Source of the DNA: Chloroflexota bacterium
GTDB lineage: Bacteria; Chloroflexota; Anaerolineae; Anaerolineales; Anaerolineaceae
Assembly (NCBI GenBank): GCA_023434145.1
Contig: JAEYTI010000285.1
Location: 1-19,875, forward strand
Direction of reading: 5' to 3'
Length of the DNA stretch: 19,875 nucleotides
The notes under the pieces are model-generated. The model did no database searches. It was not told where the DNA came from and was given only the letters and a program-made list of their open reading frames with translations. Below are positions 1 through 5,666 of the stretch, in pieces. The stretch's first letter is position 1. Each line of letters begins with the position of its first letter. A program made the translations under genes and the position numbers.

Positions 1-25
1 ATACTGCTACAATTTGGCTGTCCAT
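1..25 (-). CDS. 5' end of an unidentified minus-strand gene (partial)
   Basis: Reading the minus strand, an ATG at 25-23 is preceded by GGAGG (35-31) with a 5-base gap, and eight open codons (MDSQIVAV) run to the window edge. A well-formed minus-strand promoter lies about 100 bases upstream, which supports a real gene start. The fragment is too short to identify a product. The 5-base gap is at the short end for a GGAGG site, so the start is likely but not certain. Confidence 0.45.
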
Positions 26-121
26 GCGTTCCTCCGGTTCAGTTTTGGTTTGAGCACCTACACTTTACCAGAAAACGCATGGATCTTTTATCCCGCTACG
101 ACAAGGTAGCAACTTGGGTTA

Positions 122-150
122 ATTATAGTAAAAGAAGGAGGGGGGTGCAA
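122..150 (-). promoter_or_regulatory. Sigma-70-type promoter for the leftmost minus-strand gene
   Basis: On the minus strand there is TTGCAC (150-145), a 17-base spacer and a perfect TATAAT (127-122). The predicted transcript would start near 115 and give the partial gene a leader of roughly 90 bases. The -10 continues as TATAATTAA; the same nine bases recur on the same strand at 239-231 and in the promoter at 5348-5376. Confidence 0.6.
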
Positions 151-502
151 CACCACAACGGGCGAAAACCTTATCCTTAACGCTGTCATGTTCCACCATC
201 CCTTAGCGTTTAGAGGAATTTAAGCTGGATTAATTATACATTAACCCTCCCCTTTGCATAGTGAAGAACAGCACTTTCTCGCCGTTCAATGATCGAATTG
301 CTCATAATACACCCAACAATTTTGAAAAGTTTACCGGGGGAATCCAGGTCTCTAGGAGAGCCGGGATTCCTGATTACATTCGACAAAACAGGCGAAATGC
401 TGCGTTTTTTGCCCTGTAGTAGGGAGAAGCCTACGCTCTATTGGGGGTGTCGGTTCTGGCAACGAGACGGCTTTCCCGACGGATGATTCGGAAAATCATA
501 TC
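151..502. other. Non-coding intergenic stretch with several hairpins
   Basis: I see no convincing gene here. A 65-codon open frame at 289-486 has no ribosome site and no recognisable domain. The stretch does hold a strong imperfect hairpin at 339-370, a 5-bp stem GTAGG/CCTAC at about 422-437, and ATGATT/AATCAT at 484-499. No promoter clearly reads into it. It could be a degraded repeat, a structured RNA, or simply a buffer between divergent units. Confidence 0.4.
339..370. repeat. Imperfect palindrome, repeat-like (GGAATCCAGG / CCGGGATTCC)
   Basis: The left arm 339-352 pairs with the right arm 356-370 through about 13 base pairs, with one mismatch, one bulged G and a TAG loop. The GGAATCCAGG and GGGATTCC words resemble, from memory, a family of dispersed intergenic palindromes found in several bacterial phyla. 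No T-tract follows on either strand, so it is not a canonical terminator. Confidence 0.4.
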
Positions 503-530
503 TTGATTTTTAAGACAAAGGACGTATAAT
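503..530 (+). promoter_or_regulatory. Promoter of the small gene at 623
   Basis: TTGATT at 503-508, a 16-base spacer and a perfect TATAAT at 525-530. The transcript would begin near 537 and carry an 86-base leader containing a terminator-like hairpin. The same -35 word and 16-base spacer are used by the promoter in front of cysS (16931-16958). Confidence 0.65.
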
Positions 531-537
531 TTCGTCC
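520..537. promoter_or_regulatory. Operator-like inverted repeat over the -10 box
   Basis: GGACG (520-524) and CGTCC (533-537) form a perfect 5-bp inverted repeat that exactly brackets TATAATTT. This is the position expected of a repressor site that would block polymerase. The short arms mean chance cannot be excluded. Confidence 0.35.
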
Positions 538-567
538 AATAGTATAGAGTACGTCATGCGCTTTTTC

Positions 568-606
568 CTATCCGGCGGTACCTCAAGGATACGCCGGTAG
601 GTTTTT
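568..606 (+). terminator. Attenuator-like hairpin in the leader of the small gene
   Basis: CTA-t-CCGGCG (568-577) pairs with CGCCGG-TAG (592-600) around a 14-base loop and is followed at once by GTTTTT (601-606). It lies between the predicted start of transcription (near 537) and the start codon at 623, so it is placed to cut the gene's own transcript rather than an upstream one. The ribosome site begins 5 bases after the T-run. Confidence 0.5.
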
Positions 607-622
607 ATCAGGAGAGGAAATA

Positions 623-901
623 ATGGTTCTCAGCGATTTATCCCTATCACAGAACAGCCGCCCAGACGAAATCAAGGCCGCTCTGGCCGATAAACTGGGC
701 ACCGTGCTCCCGGAGGGCTCTTTCCGGGTGATCGTCCGCAGCTATGCCTCGGACGTGCGTAATCGAAACAGCAATAAGGTCAACTTTCAAACGATGATTA
801 TGGTCGACGCGGAAGGCCGCAAGGCTGCGCTCGAGCGCCGCTCAGAGGTCGAGGCAATGGGGTTCCGCGTCTCAAACTCCGGCGATATTCAGATGAACTA
901 G
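623..901 (+). CDS. Small conserved-looking protein of unknown function (92 aa)
   Basis: I do not recognise this family. The ATG at 623 is preceded by GGAGAGG (611-617) with a 5-base gap, and promoter, leader hairpin and downstream terminator make it a monocistronic transcription unit, so it is very probably real. The protein is soluble, with no signal peptide or membrane segment. It reads as an N-terminal amphipathic helix (about residues 13-29), two likely strands around VIVRSYAS (36-43) and FQTMIMVDA (55-63), a charged helix (about 65-78) and a last strand (about 80-90). That alternating pattern suggests a compact alpha/beta fold. There are no cysteines and no obvious catalytic or metal motif. 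The heavy investment in regulation (operator-like repeat, attenuator, long 3' hairpin) for such a small protein is its most notable feature. Confidence 0.75.
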   Translation: MVLSDLSLSQNSRPDEIKAALADKLGTVLPEGSFRVIVRSYASDVRNRNSNKVNFQTMIMVDAEGRKAALERRSEVEAMGFRVSNSGDIQMN

Positions 902-914
902 GACTGTACCTTTT

Positions 915-971
915 TTGGTTGTGATGAATGTGTATGGGTGCTTCGCGTCCTCACACATTCATCACAACCAA
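915..971. repeat. 57-base near-perfect hairpin in the 3' UTR of the small gene
   Basis: A 19-base arm (915-933, GGTTGTGATGAATGTGT core) is matched perfectly by its complement at 953-971. The 19-base loop can itself fold: GGGTGC (936-941) with GCGTCC (945-950), using two G-U pairs and a UUC loop, for about 25 pairs in all. A T6 run (911-916) precedes the hairpin and no T-run follows, so it is not a standard terminator on either strand. The real terminator is 42 bases further on. Confidence 0.8.
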
Positions 972-1012
972 CGCAAGAGCATATAAGTTACATCGACAAG
1001 TGAAGCGTTGAG

Positions 1013-1043
1013 AGCGCCTGCCAGTGATGGTGGGCGCTTTTTT
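1013..1043 (+). terminator. Intrinsic terminator of the small-gene unit
   Basis: AGCGCC (1013-1018) pairs with GGCGCT (1033-1038) around a 14-base loop and runs into six Ts (1038-1043). This is a classic Rho-independent terminator. It sits about 110 bases after the stop codon of the 92-aa gene and before the promoter of the hydrolase gene. Confidence 0.75.
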
Positions 1044-1049
1044 ATTCCA

Positions 1050-1094
1050 CAGGTGATCTTCCAGTCATACAATATAATGAAGAGCAGTCACCTG
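1050..1094 (+). promoter_or_regulatory. Promoter of the hydrolase gene, flanked by an inverted repeat
   Basis: A perfect TATAAT at 1073-1078 has no good TTGACA at 16-18 bases. Instead the -35 position is occupied by CAGGTGA (1050-1056), whose exact complement TCACCTG lies at 1088-1094, just past the predicted start near 1085. A weak -35 overlain by one half of a repeat suits an activator or looping repressor. The interpretation is inference; the repeat and the -10 are plain. Confidence 0.45.
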
Positions 1095-1122
1095 CCTTGC
1101 ACAAAACCTGGAGCGAATATCC

Positions 1123-2262
1123 ATGACAACCAAATCCCGCAACCTGGGTATCTACAGCGGTATGATCGACGAGGCACGGCGGCAGGGCAGCCTGTACCCC
1201 GTCGCCAGACCGGGCGCGGAGACACAGGCAAAAGTCCGCGCAGTTCTGGGCTGGTGCAACTTGCCAGAAGCGCCGCGCGATCTGCAAACCGAGAAATCCT
1301 GGGAGCATGATGGGCTCCTGGGCGAGGAGCTATCTTGGGACGTGGGCTACGGCCCGCGGACTCGTGCCTGGCTGATCCGCCCGGCGGGCGCGGTGGGTCC
1401 GCTGCCGGGCGTGCTGGCCCTGCACGACCACGGTGGGTTCAAATTTCATGGCAAGGAGAAGATCGCCGAGGGCGAGGTCGCCGCGCCGGAGTACCTGCGT
1501 CGGTACTGGCGGCGCTACTACGGTGGGCGGGCGTGGGTAAACGCGCTGGCACGCGAAGGTTTCGCAGTTCTTGCGCACGATACCTTCTTATGGGGCAGCC
1601 GCGGCTTTCCGTTTGAGACGATGCAGCAGAGTACGCCGGTACGAATTTCCGAGGAGGCCGTGGAGCGAGAGGCGCGGGAAAACAATCTTCCCAAGGAGAT
1701 CGTGGCATACAACCAGCTCAGCGGTCATCACGAGCACCTGGTCTCTAAATACTGCAACCTGCTGGGCACCAGCATTCCGGGTGTGGTGGCGCACGAGGAC
1801 CGCATTGCGCTGAATGTGCTGCGCGAACGGCCAGAGATCGATGCGCAGCACCTCGCCTGCATGGGGCTATCGGGCGGCGGAGGGCGGGCCGGGCTGCTGC
1901 GCGCCACCGCCGAAGGGCTAAAAGCGGCGGTAATCGTTGGCATGATGAGCACCTACGAGGGCCTGCTCGATCACAACGTCAACCACACGTGGATGTTCTA
2001 CCCCTTTGGCTGGGCGCGACACGGCGAATGGCCAGATCTGGCAGCATGCCGGGCCCCTGCCCCGCTGCTGGTGCAGTTCGATCTCGGGGACGAGTTGTTC
2101 ACCGAAGCGGGCATGCGCGCCGCGGACGAAAGACTGCGCGGGCATTACGAGGCCACCAGCGCACCAGAGAACTACACGGGGCAGTTCTACCCGGGTCCGC
2201 ACAAGTTTGACGTGGAGATGCAGGAGGCGGCGATAAACTGGCTGAAAACGCATCTGCGGTAA
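1123..2262 (+). CDS. Alpha/beta hydrolase (dienelactone hydrolase / Abhydrolase_7-like)
   Basis: A predicted cytoplasmic serine hydrolase of 379 residues, about the usual length for the Abhydrolase_7/acetyl-xylan-esterase-like branch of the family. An oxyanion-loop motif HDHGG lies at 101-105, the nucleophile elbow GLSGG puts the catalytic serine at 250, the acid is probably Asp320 or Asp323 in FDLGDELF, and the histidine is His360 in GPHKFD. A roughly 85-residue insertion between the oxyanion loop and the nucleophile (about 155-240, rich in charged residues) is likely a lid that sets substrate choice. There is no signal peptide. The ATG at 1123 has GGAG at 1110-1113. The substrate cannot be told from sequence; esters of sugars or aromatic acids are common in the family. 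The next gene lies 91 bases downstream and may be co-transcribed. Confidence 0.85.
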   Translation: MTTKSRNLGIYSGMIDEARRQGSLYPVARPGAETQAKVRAVLGWCNLPEAPRDLQTEKSWEHDGLLGEELSWDVGYGPRTRAWLIRPAGAVGPLPGVLALHDHGGFKFHGKEKIAEGEVAAPEYLRRYWRRYYGGRAWVNALAREGFAVLAHDTFLWGSRGFPFETMQQSTPVRISEEAVEREARENNLPKEIVAYNQLSGHHEHLVSKYCNLLGTSIPGVVAHEDRIALNVLRERPEIDAQHLACMGLSGGGGRAGLLRATAEGLKAAVIVGMMSTYEGLLDHNVNHTWMFYPFGWARHGEWPDLAACRAPAPLLVQFDLGDELFTEAGMRAADERLRGHYEATSAPENYTGQFYPGPHKFDVEMQEAAINWLKTHLR

Positions 2263-2353
2263 GGGCAGCAGCAGAAGAATTGAACCCGCAGCGTGAGGAA
2301 TGTAAGCCAGATGCAAGGTTGAAAAGCCGGATCGCACCGTATAAAAGGAGAAT

Positions 2354-4375
2354 ATGAATCGAAAAATTCTCCTTCTACTGTTGATCCTGTCGCTCACCGG
2401 CTCATTGCAAACGCCGGTACAGGTTTCCGCATCTGCATCTTACCAGCCGGTGCTCAAGTGGGCGTATAAGGGCTGTGATAGCAAAGGCCACTGCGAAACA
2501 GCCTGGTACTCCTCTCCCGCCGTCGTCGACCTGGATTCGGATGGCAAAGCAGAGGTGATCGGCGCGGCTTACAAGACCGTTGTCCTCGATGGTGAAACGG
2601 GCGCGTTGGAATGGAGCGTTTCCTCCGGGCACGACCGCTCACAGCCTGGGGCCGCACATGTTGGCCGCACCTGGCCCGACATCGTCGCCGTGGATATGGA
2701 CAATGATGGAAAGTTTGAGATTGTCACCGCGCACGATGAAGGTTGGGTGGGCATCTATAACGAACAGGGCTATTTTGAGCCGGGCTGGCCCCAACAGCTT
2801 ACCTCGCCAGATGAGGAATACCGCGCCATGGCAGCCTATGATCTGGAAGGCGATGGACGGGTGGAAGTCATCCTCGGGTCGACGGCGGACGAGTACCAGT
2901 ACACCGTGCTAGAGCCGAACGGATCTCCCCACCCGGGCTTGTGGCCGCAAATGCCGCCTGAAGTGGAGCAGTATGGGCGCGTCTCGGGCAATTGGAACCA
3001 GAATATGGCGATCGGCGACCTGAACGGCGATGGAAAGGCCGAAATTTTTGCCTCAAATGACACGCAATCGCTCTCGCTCTTTCAGGAAAACGGCGCGCAG
3101 ATGCGGGCAAACCCGGTTTACGGCGCCGGGCCAGATGGACTGCCCAAGCTGTGGTGGCGGGTGGGCGTGCACCTGGAGCATGCCATTGACGTGCGCGGGT
3201 ACGCCAACTGCGGAGTCGATCACCGGCCAAACTTTGATGACTCTGCGCCGCTGGTGGTTGACCTGAACAACGATGGCGTGCTAGAACTGGCGGTGGTAGG
3301 CAATGTTTACAACTGTGACGCCAGCCCATACCAATCGCTGTACGAGATTCCTTTCATCTTTCATGCCGACCGGACACGCTGGAAGGCCGGCGGGTACGAT
3401 TGGACCGTGCCCCCTGTCCCCGAACCTGGCTACGGCCCCAAAAGTGAAGATTACAACCGCATCAAAAACAACCATCCCACCCCGGTCGCCGCCGACCTGG
3501 ACGGTAACGGTATAAAAGAACTGATCTACCCATCGTATGACGGGCGGATGCACGCGTACTGGATGGATCGCACGCAACATGGGAACTGGCCCTACACCAT
3601 CGCCAAGGCGGGTGAAGGCATTCGCTTTGCCACCGAGCCGGTCGTGGCGGATCTGAATAACGACGGGCAGGCGGAAGTGATTTTTGCGTCCTGGCCCGAG
3701 ATCGCCTCGAACCAGGTGGGCAAGCTGCACATACTCAGCAGCATGGGCGAGCCAATCTACGAGCTCTCGCTGCCCGCCGGTGACCCCGGCTCCACCTGGA
3801 ACGGCACGCTCGCGGCCCCCACCCTGGCCAACATCGACTCAGATATGGATTGGGAAGTGGTGCTGAATACGGTTAACTCGGGGCTGGTCGCCTATGACCT
3901 GACCAACACAACAGATGCGCGCATTCTGTGGGCTACCGGGCGCGGCGGCAACTTGCGCAGTGGCTCGCTGCTGCCGCCCGATCTGCGCCGTTCGGCGATG
4001 CGCTCCGGTATCGGAGCAGTAGAGCCTGGAGTGGCAATTCCCTTCGAGATTACCATCCGCAACATGGGGCCCGTGCCCGCCCGCCTTTGGATGAACAATC
4101 CACTGCCCGCCGGGCTCACGTACATCCCCGGGAGCCTGTCCGCTACGTGGGGCACTGCAACCCAAAATGGGTCTGCAATAACCTGGACCGGCAACCCGCC
4201 TATCGGAACACCGGTTACCATCCGCTATAAAGTGCAGTTAACGGATGCGGGCGGGCTTACCGGCGCGATAAAGAATGTCGCCATGATCAGCGACAACATG
4301 GGCAACACCTGGCAGGTGCAGGCACACGTTATCGCTGATCCGGAAAAGTTGTTTCTCCCCTTCTTGCGGCGCTAG
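2354..4375 (+). CDS. Secreted FG-GAP/VCBS repeat protein with DUF11-like C-terminal domain
   Basis: A 673-residue exported protein. Residues 1-27 form a signal peptide (Lys/Arg, a leucine-rich core, then SASA). Eight FG-GAP-type calcium loops of the form D-x-D-x-D/N-G-x-x-E-hydrophobic follow at about 59, 114, 163, 222, 303, 381, 433 and 493 (the last is degenerate, NIDSDMDWEV), enough for one closed integrin-like beta-propeller. Residues 552-658 resemble a DUF11/cell-surface beta-sandwich (ITIRNMGPVPA, LPAGLTYIPGS, GAIKNVA). The protein ends KLFLPFLRR, a tail I recall from other Chloroflexota secreted proteins and a possible sorting signal. The ATG at 2354 follows AAGGAG by only 3 bases. The role is probably surface adhesion or binding; no catalytic residues are evident. 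Its stop overlaps that of the convergent oxidoreductase. Confidence 0.85.
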   Translation: MNRKILLLLLILSLTGSLQTPVQVSASASYQPVLKWAYKGCDSKGHCETAWYSSPAVVDLDSDGKAEVIGAAYKTVVLDGETGALEWSVSSGHDRSQPGAAHVGRTWPDIVAVDMDNDGKFEIVTAHDEGWVGIYNEQGYFEPGWPQQLTSPDEEYRAMAAYDLEGDGRVEVILGSTADEYQYTVLEPNGSPHPGLWPQMPPEVEQYGRVSGNWNQNMAIGDLNGDGKAEIFASNDTQSLSLFQENGAQMRANPVYGAGPDGLPKLWWRVGVHLEHAIDVRGYANCGVDHRPNFDDSAPLVVDLNNDGVLELAVVGNVYNCDASPYQSLYEIPFIFHADRTRWKAGGYDWTVPPVPEPGYGPKSEDYNRIKNNHPTPVAADLDGNGIKELIYPSYDGRMHAYWMDRTQHGNWPYTIAKAGEGIRFATEPVVADLNNDGQAEVIFASWPEIASNQVGKLHILSSMGEPIYELSLPAGDPGSTWNGTLAAPTLANIDSDMDWEVVLNTVNSGLVAYDLTNTTDARILWATGRGGNLRSGSLLPPDLRRSAMRSGIGAVEPGVAIPFEITIRNMGPVPARLWMNNPLPAGLTYIPGSLSATWGTATQNGSAITWTGNPPIGTPVTIRYKVQLTDAGGLTGAIKNVAMISDNMGNTWQVQAHVIADPEKLFLPFLRR

Positions 4376-5202
4376 ATCACCGGCGGCCCCTGGCGGATGA
4401 TCGCGCGTAGATCGTCTTCTGAGATGCCCCACGCGCTCTCGATCCACCACGTCATACCGGCCTCGGCCCACGGGCAAAGTTTGTCAATTGTTTCCTGTTT
4501 GCTCAACCCGACGGTCTTGCCTTCGATTACGTAATCGAATGGCGTGGTGGAAGGGGCGCGGTTGGCGTCGATGTAAGCCTTCATCTCGCGCAGGTCGGCG
4601 GGCTGAACATCTTCCGGCTTGCCCTCCGCATCCAGCTTCATTGGCAGCAGGCCATCCGCCTTGAGAATGCGCCGCATGGACTTTTTGCGCGGCCACGCGC
4701 CCACTACCCACAGCGGAATCCGTGGCTGCTGGACGGGTTTCGGCGGGTAGTGCATCGTATCGAGCTGGGTCAGCTTTAGGTGATAGTGCTTGCCATCGTA
4801 GTCGAACTGCTTGCGCTGGTACAGCTCGGTGAGAATGTCGATCGTCTCATCGAGCATTTCCGCGCGGGTGTGGATATCGGTTGGCACGTCGGGGAAGGCC
4901 TGCCAGCCCATCCACGTCGCGCCGGTGCCCAGGCCGAGAATCATGCGACCACCTGAGAGATGATCGATGGCGTTGCTCTCGCTAGCGATGTGCCAGGGGA
5001 TGCGCAGCGGAACGGCCAACACCATCGTTCCCAGCATGATGCGGGAAGTGGCCATCGCGGCGGCGGCAAGCTGGATCATCGGGTCGATGCACCAAATCGC
5101 ATCGCCGACAAATACACCATCCCACCCGGCCAATTCCGCATCGCGCGCTAGCTCTGCGACGACACGCGCATCGCCATATGGTAGTGTAATTCCGTATTTC
5201 AT
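4372..5202 (-). CDS. LLM-class (luciferase-like) flavin-dependent oxidoreductase
   Basis: A 276-residue TIM-barrel monooxygenase/reductase of the bacterial luciferase family using FMN or coenzyme F420. The hallmarks are an N-terminal strand MKYGITLPYG, the WDGVFVGD segment (about 27-34), and the family-typical stretch from RIMLGTMVLA through AIDHLSGGRMILGLGTG (about 54-94). The substrate is unknown. The start was moved from a possible upstream ATG at 5250 to the ATG at 5202, because GAGG (5215-5212) sits 9 bases before it and family members begin with this strand. The predicted promoter at 5348-5376 leaves a leader of about 140 bases in which I recognise no riboswitch. The gene is convergent with the FG-GAP gene: both stop codons are taken from the same CTAG at 4372-4375. 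Confidence 0.88.
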   Translation of the reverse strand: MKYGITLPYGDARVVAELARDAELAGWDGVFVGDAIWCIDPMIQLAAAAMATSRIMLGTMVLAVPLRIPWHIASESNAIDHLSGGRMILGLGTGATWMGWQAFPDVPTDIHTRAEMLDETIDILTELYQRKQFDYDGKHYHLKLTQLDTMHYPPKPVQQPRIPLWVVGAWPRKKSMRRILKADGLLPMKLDAEGKPEDVQPADLREMKAYIDANRAPSTTPFDYVIEGKTVGLSKQETIDKLCPWAEAGMTWWIESAWGISEDDLRAIIRQGPPVI

Positions 5203-5347
5203 TGGGGTATTCCTCACAGTCAAAACCAAGTTGAATGATTTTCTATACAATCACAAATCCGGCGGAATTTCGTGTGTTTTTCGGGGAGGTTACTCCTCTT
5301 CAGCATAACAGGTTCATCCTGACCCGGCAGAAACGTTATCTACCTTA

Positions 5348-5376
5348 ATTATAGAACCTTGGTGTGAAAGTGTAGA
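5348..5376 (-). promoter_or_regulatory. Promoter of the luciferase-like oxidoreductase
   Basis: On the minus strand: TCTACA (5376-5371), a 17-base spacer and a perfect TATAAT (5353-5348), followed by TAA as in the promoter at 122-150. Transcription would start near 5341. Confidence 0.5.
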
Positions 5377-5387
5377 GTTTGCAGCTT

Positions 5388-5436
5388 CCCACGGTTGGAG
5401 CGGTAAGTACGGCTCGAGACACAACGCAACCGCGGG
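5388..5436. repeat. Inverted repeat between divergent promoters
   Basis: CCCACGGTTG (5388-5397) and CAACCGCGGG (5427-5436) are complementary except at one position. Next to the left arm, GAGC (5398-5401) can pair with GCTC (5412-5415). A competing pair, ACAACG (5421-5426) with CGTTGT (5462-5467), overlaps it. The cluster lies between the two -35 boxes, so a shared operator is the simplest reading. Confidence 0.45.
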
Positions 5437-5482
5437 AAAATAATGTTCCATCTTGCTGGATCGTTGTGCAAGGGCAACCGGT

Positions 5483-5511
5483 ACGACAAAGCATCATAAA
5501 CGATGTACAAT
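5483..5511 (+). promoter_or_regulatory. Probable promoter of the kinase operon
   Basis: ACGACA (5483-5488), a 17-base spacer and TACAAT (5506-5511). The -35 matches the consensus only in its last four bases. The predicted start near 5518 gives a leader of about 150 bases before the ATG at 5667. Confidence 0.4.
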
Positions 5512-5666
5512 AATGGAGATTGGGGCATGTGAAATTGCCCGCCCAAACAGAGATGCCGCATCGTAGCCACATTGAACAAGTAAATGCACCTCAGATGAAC
5601 GCTTCAAGAAAATCAAAGAGCGTTGGTCCTTGCAACAAAGAAGGTTCAGTTTGGAGGATCTACTGT

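Larger units (their letters stand above)
5203..5666. other. Divergent regulatory region between oxidoreductase and histidine kinase
   Basis: There is no gene I can support in these 464 bases. They hold the minus-strand promoter and long leader of the oxidoreductase, a cluster of inverted repeats (5388-5467), the plus-strand promoter of the kinase (5483-5511) and its roughly 150-base leader. An in-frame TTG at 5520 would extend the kinase by 49 residues, but it lacks a usable ribosome site. Confidence 0.5.

Noticed and set aside
289..486. 65-codon plus-strand open frame
   Set aside because: No ribosome site, an improbable protein and overlap with hairpins; treated as non-coding.
911..971. Reading the long hairpin as a Rho-independent terminator
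   Set aside because: The T-run precedes the stem on the plus strand and becomes an A-run after it on the minus strand; a proper terminator lies at 1013-1043.
5203..5341. Possible riboswitch in the oxidoreductase leader
   Set aside because: Some words vaguely recall TPP or manganese riboswitches, but I could not build the conserved core of any class.
5520..5666. 49-residue N-terminal extension of the kinase from a TTG
   Set aside because: No usable ribosome site, low-complexity sequence, and an ideal GGAGG-ATG at 5653-5669.
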